Below are positions 1-8,425 of a stretch of DNA of 29,752 bases, piece by piece. Under the pieces are notes generated by a model that was not told where the DNA came from, searched no databases, and saw only the letters and a program-made list of their open reading frames with translations. Each line of letters begins with the position of its first letter. Positions within the stretch are counted from its first letter, which is position 1. The position numbers and the translations under genes were made by a program. Source of the stretch: a virus; IMG/VR virus record IMGVR_UViG_3300031963_000678, positions 1 to 29,752 of that record. One strand, written 5' to 3'.

Positions 1-1288
1 ATTGCTCTAGCCTTGTCGCGTATTGATCAATTTGAGCGGCAGTAGCCCCGCTAATCTTTTCGCCAAAAGCTATACCTTTTTCAATCTGCAATTCAGTAAT
101 AAGAGCCTCTAATTCTTTCTTTCTTGCCCTAAGTTCTTCGCCATTTTGTTGATAATTAAGAGTGCTATAGTCCTCTTCGCATAATACGCCAGGCTCAACG
201 CATCTAAAAGTAAACTGTCCTTCTACATCGCTTCCATCGTTGATATTACTAGAGATCATTTTCAGCTTAGCCGCACCAAGCTTATACAAACTGGAAGAAT
301 CAAAAACAGTAATATAAGAACTGCGCAAATCAACTGCAGCTCTTTCTACGTCTTCATCAACACGCTTGCCATCCTCTTCATTAAAAACAATGGTCAGCTC
401 GTGATCAACTGGCAATGACGGACGAATGCCAACAATAGGCCAGCTTGCGGGCCAATAGCCACCTCTTCCTGTCATGCTGATTCCGAGCAAGTCTCGTTCT
501 TCTTTTCCCTCATCGTCTCTATCCTCAACTTGCACCCTGATTGGTACAACGTCATACACGCCCAATGAAGTGGCAGTGGTCGGGGAGAATGCTTGACTGA
601 AACCTTCAGGCCTGCTTAGTCCAGACGTGTTGGCCTTGTACACTGCGTCCGTGGGAACAATACCCTCCCTCGATGGGTCATCAGCGTTCAGTGGCTCTGG
701 AAAGCGATTATGGATGAAAGCAAGGCGTCCACCTTCTGGCTGCGCATAAAGCCAGAAGCGTTGAGCTGGAATATCCCGTAATGGCGTTTGCCCAAATGCC
801 GTTCGACCATAACCAAATTCTTCAATGGGACCAGCGCCGACAACAGTAAGCATCTGCATAAACTGGCGGGAGCCAAGGCTATGCACTGCAGACCAAACCA
901 GTGAAGTATTAACTCTTACGCCACCAGCAGAATTCTCCGAAACATTGGTATAAATAAGATTAACTGGATCTCCATAGCGGGCAACTTCCTGAAAAGAATT
1001 GAAGCCGTATCGAGGGGCAAAGAATAAATTCCTGCTCCGGCGTCCCATCGTTGCACTGGGAGCTTCTGGCTTCGGAGCAAGCAATGCAGCGCCAACTTGC
1101 GCCAAGGTGCCAACAATAGTAAGAATGAGCGCAACAGTTCCGGCTTCCAGGCCGTTTCGTACGTCAAGAACAGTGCCTTCTTTGTTGTCGCGATAATTTA
1201 ATCGGGCTAAATAAAACTGCCAATATTCTTCTTCCGAAATTTGAAGAGCATCAATCAGAGCGCGTTCGTAAGGAAGGAGGCGTCTCAT
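1..1288 (-). CDS. Tail tip / host-specificity protein (J-like), C-terminus beyond the window
   Basis: The frame starts at an ATG overlapping the stop of the upstream gene and stays open to the left edge, giving about 429 residues of a longer protein. Residues about 48-72 are a hydrophobic Gly/Ala-rich segment followed by APKP. Around residue 105 comes RYGDPVNLIY and then GGVRVNTSLVWSAVHS, which resembles the C-terminal part of lambda tail assembly protein I. Around residues 145-172 comes LTVVGAGPIEE...GQTPLRD, which resembles the start of lambda gpJ-type tip proteins (VxExPIxGL...DxTPLRD). The last visible part is charged and possibly coiled coil. Position at the end of the distal tail gene run fits a tail tip. 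Family assignment is by remembered motif resemblance only; receptor-binding function is inferred and the adhesive end is not visible. Confidence 0.65.
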   Translation of the reverse strand, partial: MRRLLPYERALIDALQISEEEYWQFYLARLNYRDNKEGTVLDVRNGLEAGTVALILTIVGTLAQVGAALLAPKPEAPSATMGRRSRNLFFAPRYGFNSFQEVARYGDPVNLIYTNVSENSAGGVRVNTSLVWSAVHSLGSRQFMQMLTVVGAGPIEEFGYGRTAFGQTPLRDIPAQRFWLYAQPEGGRLAFIHNRFPEPLNADDPSREGIVPTDAVYKANTSGLSRPEGFSQAFSPTTATSLGVYDVVPIRVQVEDRDDEGKEERDLLGISMTGRGGYWPASWPIVGIRPSLPVDHELTIVFNEEDGKRVDEDVERAAVDLRSSYITVFDSSSLYKLGAAKLKMISSNINDGSDVEGQFTFRCVEPGVLCEEDYSTLNYQQNGEELRARKKELEALITELQIEKGIAFGEKISGATAAQIDQYATRLEQ

Positions 1289-1680
1289 TCTTTGATATCA
1301 GGCAGCATTTTGAACAGTTTTAGCGATGGAAAAGACGATGACCACCATGATCGCCCTCCTCGTGAAACTGTAAGTATTCCCCCATCATAGACCACTCCCA
1401 CTGCCACCTCACCTCCTGGCCTTGGAAGAATAATTGCCACGTTGCCATCCTCTTTTTCTCTTGTTCTTTTGCCATTGTCAAACAACCATCGAATGATTCT
1501 TTTCATTGGCAAATTACCGGAATCGTATTCATCATATGCCCAGCGAAACTCTTCTTCATAATCATGAAGGCCAAGACGCCGCCTTGCTTCGCAAACAAGC
1601 ATAAAGCAATCAGTTTTGCCTTCGCCTTCGCAAAATCGGGCTCTACGCTCGTACGAAAGGCCAATTAAATCATTAATCAT
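1285..1680 (-). CDS. NlpC/P60-like tail protein (lambda K-like), possibly inactive
   Basis: A 131-residue protein. Its N-terminal half holds GKTDCFMLVCEARRRLGL, which matches the catalytic Cys region (DCxxLV..V...LG) of NlpC/P60 peptidases encoded next to phage tail tip genes. Where the family normally has the catalytic His in a HVGIYxxGG-type strand, this protein has EVAVGVVYDGG, so the His appears to be replaced by Ala. Cell-wall cleavage activity is therefore doubtful and the domain may only be structural. It overlaps its upstream neighbour by 4 nt (ATGA) and the tail tip gene by a few nt, so all are probably translationally coupled. The order minor tail, NlpC/P60, tip matches the lambda L-K-I-J order. 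Confidence 0.6.
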   Translation of the reverse strand: MINDLIGLSYERRARFCEGEGKTDCFMLVCEARRRLGLHDYEEEFRWAYDEYDSGNLPMKRIIRWLFDNGKRTREKEDGNVAIILPRPGGEVAVGVVYDGGILTVSRGGRSWWSSSFPSLKLFKMLPDIKE

Positions 1681-2192
1681 CGCAGGCTAATTTCTGCATT
1701 CAATGGCAAGAATCCCACATTCTTAGAGGAGAATGTTTGCCTTGGGAATGATGCTCCAACACTATCCATTGCACTCCTAAAGCGCAGTTCTACAGTGGTA
1801 TCGTCGAAAGATGCTCCGACGCCAACGTAAAACTCTTCATATTCAGCGGTTTTTGTGTAGCCGCTGTAGTCGAGGATAGAGCCAGTTGTTGCCATCCACA
1901 CAGTCTTTAAAGACAGCTTACTAAGACGATTTCCTTCTCCATTTTCAACAAGGGCAATAGTGAAAGCGCTATGAGGAAACAAAACGCGCAATAGGCTATT
2001 TTCTCCATTCAATGAAGACAATGCTCCCTCCACGCGGAAAGGGGCATGGCGATAACTCGGTGATGCTGATCCGGGAATGGCTACGGAAGATGTGCCGCTG
2101 TTGAAGAAATAATTTTGGTAGTAGTGAGATTGACCATTGGCAGTTTCAATAAAAAGGAAGTGAGCAATGTGAACGGAGGTTTCCATTATCAA
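1677..2192 (-). CDS. Minor tail protein (lambda L-position)
   Basis: A 171-residue protein, mostly predicted beta, without a signal peptide or membrane segment. It contains repeated short hydrophobic strands (FLFIETANG, LRVLFPHSAFTIALVENG) and a C-terminal stretch rich in Phe and Arg (VELRFRSAMDSVGASFPRQ). It lies between the M-like and NlpC/P60-like genes, the place of the lambda L-type minor tail protein, and overlaps both by 4 nt. The C-terminal third resembles distal tail proteins of other siphophages that follow the tape measure gene. Assignment rests mainly on synteny; no catalytic motif is visible. Confidence 0.55.
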   Translation of the reverse strand: MIMETSVHIAHFLFIETANGQSHYYQNYFFNSGTSSVAIPGSASPSYRHAPFRVEGALSSLNGENSLLRVLFPHSAFTIALVENGEGNRLSKLSLKTVWMATTGSILDYSGYTKTAEYEEFYVGVGASFDDTTVELRFRSAMDSVGASFPRQTFSSKNVGFLPLNAEISLR

Positions 2193-2584
2193 GCGCCGGA
2201 ATAGTCAAGCTCGCCAATCAGTCTCACTGTAACAGTGCTTCGCCCATTGAATACACTCTCAACTTGCGGAGGCTCTGCATATTCCCAAAGAATACTGGTT
2301 GGAGCTTGTACAACGCCTTTAAGCGTTGTGCTCATACCAGAAAACACATCATCTGGAAGAGTGAAGCGTGAATAGTTCCCAAATTGACCATAGTAATGAT
2401 CAAGAATAGCCTTCGTGTTTACGTCGCTAATGTTTTCAAATTGCAAATCAATGGCATGACCAAACGAGCGATTGCCAAACACTCGCTTAACAGTGACTCC
2501 TGAAAGGCCGCGATAAGTTTTAGTGGGAAATTGCCCTGGAGAATAAGACCGCCCTGTTGGGCGAATAGAAGGAAAAACTGCCAT
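2189..2584 (-). CDS. Minor tail protein (lambda M-like)
   Basis: A 131-residue protein starting MAVFPSIRPTGRSYSPGQFP and containing KTYRGLSGVTVKRVFGNRSFG, features I associate with lambda gpM-like distal tail proteins encoded just after the tape measure gene. Its ATG overlaps the stop of the tape measure gene by one base (TAATG), typical of translational coupling. It ends with another 4-nt overlap into the next minor tail gene. Its role is probably in the tip complex that caps the tail tube at its distal end. The fold is predicted beta-rich and no enzymatic residues are seen. Confidence 0.6.
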   Translation of the reverse strand: MAVFPSIRPTGRSYSPGQFPTKTYRGLSGVTVKRVFGNRSFGHAIDLQFENISDVNTKAILDHYYGQFGNYSRFTLPDDVFSGMSTTLKGVVQAPTSILWEYAEPPQVESVFNGRSTVTVRLIGELDYSGA

Positions 2585-5500
2585 TAGCGAATACCAATGC
2601 TAGAGCGAGTGGAAGGGCTTTGCTTAATTTTATCGAGGGTCATTGACATACCTCGTTGAGCACCACCAGCAATGGAAGCACGGCGAGTTTCTGCCATTGC
2701 CTGCTCTAATTGTTCGCGGCTAACGTATTCTACGCCATTGATCTTAGTGGTTTCAAAGTTCATGCTGAGAGAAGGCGTCTGAGGCATGCCTGGAGCGCCA
2801 TTGCCCATCATGTCGCGAGCAGAACGTCCACCAAGCTGCACTGGAATGGAGCGACCATCAGGGAGGGGCACAACGGCTTCGTTGTACTTGCCTTCGCCTA
2901 TAAGGCTAAGCGTGGGGCCTGTGACAATGCCGCCATTAGCAAATGCAGGTGGCGCGAACGGCATGGAGCCTGGCGCTCCACCTCCTCCAAGGCCTCCTGC
3001 ATATTGACGTATTCCGGGAAGGCTGTCCGAAATGCCTCCTCCGCTGCCGGCTGGATTACCTCCTCCACCAAGACCGGCAAACAGTTTTGCAATGCCAATG
3101 GCGATGTAAGTGGCAATCATTTGCGAAGCTGCCTGAGACAAGGCTTGCCCCACGCTTTGCAAGAAGCTTGCAAACACTTCTTTGGCAGTGGCAGTGCCAG
3201 AAATCATGCTTGTAATGCCTTCAGTGAGCATATTGGCAAAGGCTCCACTCACGCCATTGATTGCTCCTTGAATACTCTCAAAAACAGCTCTGAGCTGCAT
3301 TGCAGTGGTTTCAACGTTAGCAAGTTGAGTGGCATAATCTTGGTCTCCATATTGCTCCATTGCTTGCTCAAAGACGCCAGCGGCGCTACCAGTAAAACCG
3401 GCTCGCAATCCTCCACCAATAACTCCTAAACCACGCTGCGCTTCAAACAAACCCTTCTCTTTTTCAAGAAGCTTGCCATTCTCAATACGAAGTCTTATTT
3501 GCTCCCTCAAGTTGTCAATGTCTGATTGAATCAGCTTTTGCTCGTCTGCTTTAAGTTGAGCAATTTTTTCTTCAATCAGGAAATTAGCCTCTTGCTCAGC
3601 AGTAAGCTCGCCATATCCTTGCTTTAAATTACCAAGAAGCATTTGCTGCTTGTCAATTTCCATGTTTTCGTTGCGCAATGCATCGACAAATGGCTTTCTA
3701 AGTTCAAGCTTTGCTCCTTTGATGGCAATGTCTCTTTGCTTTTCAGCTATAGCCAAGCCATTGGCAAGCTTCACTTCTTGATCTTTAATAGCAAGAGCCT
3801 TGTCGGCTGCACTTAAATTATCATTTTTAATTTTTTCCGATTCAAGGCGGAATCGCTCCTGCAATTCTGCTCTTTCAGTTTCCAGAGTAAGCTCAGCGAG
3901 TTTAATATCGTAAGAAGTTTTAGAAAGTAAATTGGCCTGCAATTGCTGGTCTAATACTTGTTTTTCGGCCTCAAATTGTTGCTTAATAAAATCAAGCTGA
4001 CTTCTGTTGTAGGTGTCAAGCTCTTTTCCTTTCTTTTTCTTCCCATCGCCTTCGCCAGGTGGAATCGGCGCAAGCGTTGCCTGCTGTTGCATTTGCTGAT
4101 CTTCAAAAGCAATTTGCCTTTGTCGAAAAGCAGCCTCTGATTGAAGGCGCTGAGCCTGCGGAGCAAGTGCCATCGCCTCACTACGCTTTACATAAAGTGG
4201 CCCGCCTGGAGCCTGTTGAGAACGAATAGCGCCAAGTTGCTGAAGTTGACCAAGTTCTTTTTGGCTCACTGGAACAAGCCTGTCACCACCTGGCTGTTGC
4301 GCACCTGCTCTTCCCGAGATTTGGCCAATAAGTTGATATGCAGATTGTGCTTGCTGTTCTGCTGCCCGTGCCTCGGTTTGTGACATTGAGCGAATTGCCT
4401 GTGCCGCTCCTAATGCTTTCGCCTTAGTATCGGCCAATGCTTGATTCATGCTCATAAATTTTTCAATGAGCATGCTGATGCCAACAATTACAAGACCCAC
4501 CCCAGTGGTGGCAAAGAAGGTGCGAAGCGTAATGCCAGCCGTGCGAATAGAAGCCGCAGTAGTTTGAGCTGTAGCGCCAGTGGCAGCCATCATGCCCCTA
4601 AAAGCGCTCAACGTGCTAGTCCCTGTAGCCACGCGAGCATTGAAAATTAAAAGCTGCAATGCATTGGCGGCCCATAGTCCACGCATTACATTCAGCGCAA
4701 TATTAATTGGCAATGCAATTGCATATAGACGCGCAAGATAGCCAACAATGGGATTGCCGGCAATTTGCAGCAGCACCTTGCTCACTTCCAATGCAATGCC
4801 AGCAAACTGACCAAACTGTTCAATTAATCCTGAGATATTTTGCCCAATACCTTCAAAAGCAGGACGTAAACGCTCAAGCTCTTGTGCAATTGCAAAGCCA
4901 CCACTGGTTTGGGCCGTGGCTCCAGTAAAGAAAGCGTTAAAACCATCAGAAATCTGCTTAATGCCGCTAGTCAACGGCACGACCACGCCATTCAAGAATC
5001 CTACGGCGACGGGCTCAAAGCTCTCATACAAAAGAGCCATTGAGTTTTGCATGCGATTAATGACGCCTTGGAATGTGCGCGCTGCGCCTTCTGCGCCAGG
5101 CCCAAATTCCTGCTTCATTACAATGCCTACATTCTTGAGTAAGGCGACCATTGCCTGCCCTTTATAAGCGCCATCTTCCAATGCCGCAGAAAAGTCCTGA
5201 ATGGCTTTTGGTCCTTCAAAGCCAGCGGCCTCTGCAAACAACGCCATGGCACCAGGTAGCACATCACCCAACTGCCCCTTAAGCTCTTCACTCATCACCT
5301 GGCCCTTGCTTGCCATTTGGGCAAAGGCATAGTTCACTCGATCCACTTTGTCTGCGCTCATGCCGAACGTAGCTGCAGCCTGCGTAATGCCAGTGAACAA
5401 ATCCCTAATTTCATCTCCGCTAAAACCAGCCGGAGCCATGGAAGCATAAAGCTTGGTAAAGCCATCTCGTGCCGATTGCAAGGGCACGTTGTACTTGTCA

Positions 5501-7191
5501 ACTAAATCAAGGATGAGCTGGTTAGAAGCAGCGGCCTCTTCCGCAGTAGGAGAAATTGCGCCAAGAGTATTGCGGAAGTTTTGAAGCTGACTTACAGCCG
5601 CTCCTACTTCTGCTGGGAAATTTTGAATGAACGCAAGCATTTTATATGCCTGACCAAATAGTAAAACCTGCTTGGTGGCAAAGGCAAATTCACTGCCCAG
5701 TTCACGAATGACGCCTGCACCAGGAAGATTCATTCCTCCCATCGCACGCCCGAATCCTCCCATTCCCCCACCGCCGCCGCCTCCGCCACCTCCGGGGGGA
5801 ACTGCACCTCCGCCTCCAAACATGCTGCTTTGAGCAGTAATTTGGCCCAATGGAGAAGAGGGATAGTGCATTCCCGACATAGGGAATTGCCCCATAGAGC
5901 CACGCCCAAGCATGCCACTCATTGGGAATTGGCCCATCGACCCACGCCCCATCATGCCGCTCATTGGGAACTGCCCCATGGAGCCAATAGGCGAAAAAGG
6001 TCCAATGGGAAGGCCCAGTGTTCTATTTGCTTTATTAAGCATGTAAGACGCTGCCCTGCTAAGGGGAGCATTTTCTCCTCCAATACCAGGAGCTTGCAGC
6101 GCAGGAAGGCCTGCAAACATTTGCCTCGTCATACGAGACGCACTTGTCTGTCCAGCAGCAGGCAATAAATTCTGACCTCCTATAGGAGCCCTTCCTCCAA
6201 ACATTTGCTCTGGAGACTGAGTGAGAGCGCGACTGATAAGCTGAGTAATGCCGCTTCCAATTTTGCCTACCCACGGATTAGAAGCATTTACGGTTCGCGT
6301 GTAATCAGAAAAGCTTTCGGCAATGCTTTTCAATAAAGGATCAAAAGCTTTGGGTCCATTAAAGCCAGGAAGTCTAAAGCCCTGAGGAAATTGCTCTTTA
6401 AAAGCTGCTTGGCGGTTTGCTGCACCAACAAGATCAGTGGTAAGTCTGCTCTCAGGCATCATCCGCAACATGCGTTGTGCTGCGCGAGGATTTTCCGTGA
6501 GATTCGCAATCCTGTCCAACATCTCGTTGAGGTTGGGCATCGAGCGAGCGGCGCTCGTTTTGGCTTGCCCCCTAATAGGGCGCAGCCTCATCTGTAGGTC
6601 TTTAAGGCTGTCAAAGACAGCATCCGCAATCCCATTGCTTTCTTCTACAAGCTTTTTGGCTTGCGCAACCAAATCTTTGCGACCTCCACTCGGAGTGCCA
6701 CCAAGATCCCGAATAATTTTCTCAAGACCCGCTGTGTTATATCCTCCTTTGCTTAATGACCCCTTTTGAAGGCGAGCTAAAATTGCCTGTTTAGCAATAT
6801 TCTCTTGCGCTTGCTGCACACCAAAGGCCTTTCCGGTGAGACCTTGCTCGCGCATGAATTTTTCTAAACCCGCAGCGCCTTGAGGGCCGCCAGAAAAAGC
6901 GCCACCAGAACTCGCCCTAATCTTTCCGCTTAATTCATTAAGCTTGCGAGCTAATGTATCAGCTTTCGCGATTTCTGCCGATAAGTTGGTTTCAATATTT
7001 AGACGATAATTACGCCTTCTGATATTAGTGCCAAGCGCATTTAGCTCGTTCTGAACAGAACGACGATCAAACTTTACCTGCACTGGAATGCTATATCCAG
7101 CAGCAGCTTGCCCTAATCCTGCTAATTGTTGCCTAAAAAATCCCAGGTCAAGACTTACCTTAAGCTTCAGTTCGGCGTCTTGAGCTGCCAT
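2584..7191 (-). CDS. Tail tape measure protein
   Basis: The largest gene in the window, 1535 residues. It sets tail length and sits inside the tube before ejection. Evidence: size; position right after the frameshifted chaperone genes; long Gln/Ala/Lys-rich helical stretches (roughly residues 1000-1250); hydrophobic segments near 812-834 and 890-912; and a C-terminal FANGGIVTGPTLSLIGE...EAVVPLPDG block near residue 1418, a common hallmark of tape measure C-termini. Unusual parts are three near-identical GSMGQFPMSGM repeats at about residues 402-441 and a run of about ten Gly at about 460-475, which look like a flexible linker. By the rule of about 0.15 nm per residue the tail would be about 230 nm, unless the protein is processed. 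Start at 7191 has only weak purine-rich sequence upstream. Confidence 0.93.
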   Translation of the reverse strand: MAAQDAELKLKVSLDLGFFRQQLAGLGQAAAGYSIPVQVKFDRRSVQNELNALGTNIRRRNYRLNIETNLSAEIAKADTLARKLNELSGKIRASSGGAFSGGPQGAAGLEKFMREQGLTGKAFGVQQAQENIAKQAILARLQKGSLSKGGYNTAGLEKIIRDLGGTPSGGRKDLVAQAKKLVEESNGIADAVFDSLKDLQMRLRPIRGQAKTSAARSMPNLNEMLDRIANLTENPRAAQRMLRMMPESRLTTDLVGAANRQAAFKEQFPQGFRLPGFNGPKAFDPLLKSIAESFSDYTRTVNASNPWVGKIGSGITQLISRALTQSPEQMFGGRAPIGGQNLLPAAGQTSASRMTRQMFAGLPALQAPGIGGENAPLSRAASYMLNKANRTLGLPIGPFSPIGSMGQFPMSGMMGRGSMGQFPMSGMLGRGSMGQFPMSGMHYPSSPLGQITAQSSMFGGGGAVPPGGGGGGGGGGMGGFGRAMGGMNLPGAGVIRELGSEFAFATKQVLLFGQAYKMLAFIQNFPAEVGAAVSQLQNFRNTLGAISPTAEEAAASNQLILDLVDKYNVPLQSARDGFTKLYASMAPAGFSGDEIRDLFTGITQAAATFGMSADKVDRVNYAFAQMASKGQVMSEELKGQLGDVLPGAMALFAEAAGFEGPKAIQDFSAALEDGAYKGQAMVALLKNVGIVMKQEFGPGAEGAARTFQGVINRMQNSMALLYESFEPVAVGFLNGVVVPLTSGIKQISDGFNAFFTGATAQTSGGFAIAQELERLRPAFEGIGQNISGLIEQFGQFAGIALEVSKVLLQIAGNPIVGYLARLYAIALPINIALNVMRGLWAANALQLLIFNARVATGTSTLSAFRGMMAATGATAQTTAASIRTAGITLRTFFATTGVGLVIVGISMLIEKFMSMNQALADTKAKALGAAQAIRSMSQTEARAAEQQAQSAYQLIGQISGRAGAQQPGGDRLVPVSQKELGQLQQLGAIRSQQAPGGPLYVKRSEAMALAPQAQRLQSEAAFRQRQIAFEDQQMQQQATLAPIPPGEGDGKKKKGKELDTYNRSQLDFIKQQFEAEKQVLDQQLQANLLSKTSYDIKLAELTLETERAELQERFRLESEKIKNDNLSAADKALAIKDQEVKLANGLAIAEKQRDIAIKGAKLELRKPFVDALRNENMEIDKQQMLLGNLKQGYGELTAEQEANFLIEEKIAQLKADEQKLIQSDIDNLREQIRLRIENGKLLEKEKGLFEAQRGLGVIGGGLRAGFTGSAAGVFEQAMEQYGDQDYATQLANVETTAMQLRAVFESIQGAINGVSGAFANMLTEGITSMISGTATAKEVFASFLQSVGQALSQAASQMIATYIAIGIAKLFAGLGGGGNPAGSGGGISDSLPGIRQYAGGLGGGGAPGSMPFAPPAFANGGIVTGPTLSLIGEGKYNEAVVPLPDGRSIPVQLGGRSARDMMGNGAPGMPQTPSLSMNFETTKINGVEYVSREQLEQAMAETRRASIAGGAQRGMSMTLDKIKQSPSTRSSIGIR
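5875..5990. repeat. 42-nt tandem repeat (about 2.8 copies) within the tape measure gene
   Basis: Three copies of a unit coding GSMGQFPMSGM, spaced by GRG or equivalent, lie side by side in the tape measure gene. Copies differ at several third positions, so they are not a very recent slip. A Gly-codon-rich tract coding about ten consecutive Gly follows at about 5765-5812. Confidence 0.85.
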
Positions 7192-7225
7192 CTTAATTTT
7201 TGCTTACTTTCCCTTCATTCTATAA

Positions 7226-8199
7226 TCATTGCTCTTGATTACGTCCGCTAAAAGCCTTCATCTCATCAGCAAGCAATGCAATCACCCGCCCGTCCATTCG
7301 CCTTGTTTTCATTAAGCGTTGAAGGACGATCAAGCTTGCGTCAGTCACTCCATCATCTTTCTTGATTTGCTTTGTATCAAACGGCAAGAAATCTTCAGGC
7401 TTTACCTTGCTCTTTTTGCCTATTAGCAGGCCTGCCGCCATTGTGCCAAACTTAGCAATGGCAACACTGCCAACATTGTATTTTGCGATGTCATGCCTAT
7501 CTAAATACTTAAGCGCACGCTTGACATCATCGAGCGTTTGGAGGCCAAAGCTTTTGGCGCTCCACCGCTCATCATTGAAATCCGATGCAGAAAGTCGAAA
7601 ATAAATTTCGTTCCAATCTGTCAGATTCTTAAGCTGTTTTCTGGCTTGCGCTTCAAGCCTTTCTGCTATTGAGGAGAAGTCCTCTTCGTTGCTTTTTTTG
7701 CTGTAATGGCCTCCTGTGTCTCTGCACTTTGCTCTTCAGCAATGAATTCAACTACTTTTGCAATAATTTTACGGGGCAGAGTTTTTGTGTCTTCCATTTC
7801 CCAATCAAAAAGATCTTGCCATTCACCATCAACAAGTCCTTGCCCACGAGAGCGGATAAACGCAGTGACCATGCGAGCATTCGTGGCCTCCACCGAAGAC
7901 CCGCTGGTGATCATGGCCAACGTTTCTTCCGTAAACTCAGAAAGCAAATCAGCCTCTGAGATTACCTCTCCACTTTGAAGCAATGAGAACGCTTCGTCAA
8001 TGGAAATATTGCGAGACGTAGCAATGCGCTTAGCGAGCTGCACGGCGCGAATGGTGGCCTGGCTTTGCAGCTTGCTAATTTCCTCTTGCTCAATAGATTC
8101 AGCAACAAGCCAGCTACCGTATTTCTTTAGACGGATTTCAGGCAGCAGCTCAAAATAACCTTCAGTTTTAGTCTGAACTAGAAAGCTGTACTTGCTCAT
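7226..8199 (-). CDS. Tail assembly chaperone, -1 frameshift fusion (lambda GT-like)
   Basis: Reading from the ATG at 8199 and slipping -1 on the A7 tract at 7693-7699 gives a product of about 324 residues: 169 shared with the short chaperone, then 155 from the -1 frame. The -1 frame is open from the slip site to the stop at 7226 and continues SNEEDFSSIAERLEAQ, then a soluble helical region ending near FLPFDTK...KAFSGRNQEQ. In lambda-type phages the G and GT proteins bind tape measure protein and recruit tail tube subunits; the fusion is the minor product and both genes lie directly upstream of the tape measure gene, exactly as here. An ATG-initiated 71-residue ORF (7226-7441) is just the tail of this extension. 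Frameshifting is inferred from sequence, not shown experimentally. Confidence 0.85.
7643..7699 (-). promoter_or_regulatory. Programmed -1 ribosomal frameshift signal (slippery A7 plus downstream hairpins)
   Basis: On the minus strand the zero-frame codons GCA AAA AAA GCA present the heptamer A AAA AAA (7693-7699). Eight nt downstream is a perfect hairpin, GAGGA-CTTC-TCCTC (7671-7684). A second one, GGCTTG-AAGCG-CAAGCC, lies at 7643-7659. The zero-frame stop TAG is at 7666-7668, between the hairpins. Slippery site, spacer of 8 nt and stem-loop match the architecture of known phage tail chaperone frameshift sites. Confidence 0.85.
7666..8199 (-). CDS. Tail assembly chaperone, short form (lambda G-like)
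   Basis: A 177-residue, acidic, mainly helical protein beginning MSKYSFLVQTKTEGYFELLPEIRLKKYG. Most ribosomes should end here, at TAG 7666-7668, just after the slippery A7, giving the abundant short chaperone; a minority should shift into the longer fusion. It is recognised by place (directly between tail completion genes and the tape measure gene), size and the frameshift signal, not by a sequence motif. Its start lies inside the end of the upstream 85-residue gene (about 32 nt overlap), which implies coupled translation. Confidence 0.8.
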   Translation of the reverse strand: MSKYSFLVQTKTEGYFELLPEIRLKKYGSWLVAESIEQEEISKLQSQATIRAVQLAKRIATSRNISIDEAFSLLQSGEVISEADLLSEFTEETLAMITSGSSVEATNARMVTAFIRSRGQGLVDGEWQDLFDWEMEDTKTLPRKIIAKVVEFIAEEQSAETQEAITAKKATKRTSPQ

Positions 8200-8425
8200 G
8201 ATCCAAGATGTTTAGCAATGCATTGAACACCTTCACTCGCTCATGGGAAGAGCGAAACTCTGGTGGCACTTCAATCAGCATTGAATGATTGTCGTTGCTT
8301 ATTCTAAGGGTGTGTTCGCGGCAGGAAATAAGACAGAGGATTCCCACCTCCAATGCAGTGCCGTCAATAAGACAATTAATTGCATGCGCTGTATTGTCTT
8401 CGCTCCATAAATAGTCAATTGTCAT
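8168..8425 (-). CDS. Small hypothetical protein in the tail operon
   Basis: An 85-residue protein of unknown function starting MTIDYLWSEDNTAHAINCLIDG. It overlaps the upstream gene by 4 nt (ATGA) and the tail chaperone by about 32 nt, which argues that it is translated as part of the run. It has four Cys/His-containing short segments but no CxxC pair, no membrane segment and no recognised fold. Its place between the tail completion protein and tail chaperone is conserved ground for small structural or chaperone genes in siphophages. Confidence 0.6.
   Translation of the reverse strand: MTIDYLWSEDNTAHAINCLIDGTALEVGILCLISCREHTLRISNDNHSMLIEVPPEFRSSHERVKVFNALLNILDHEQVQLSSSD

Noticed and set aside
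2710-3429. 239-codon plus-strand ORF opposite the tape measure gene
   Set aside because: Cys/His/Ser-rich shadow translation of a strongly coding minus strand; no start signal or domain.
7226-7441. 71-residue ORF as an independent gene
   Set aside because: Its frame continues upstream without a stop to the slippery A7, with protein-like composition, so it is the end of the frameshift product.
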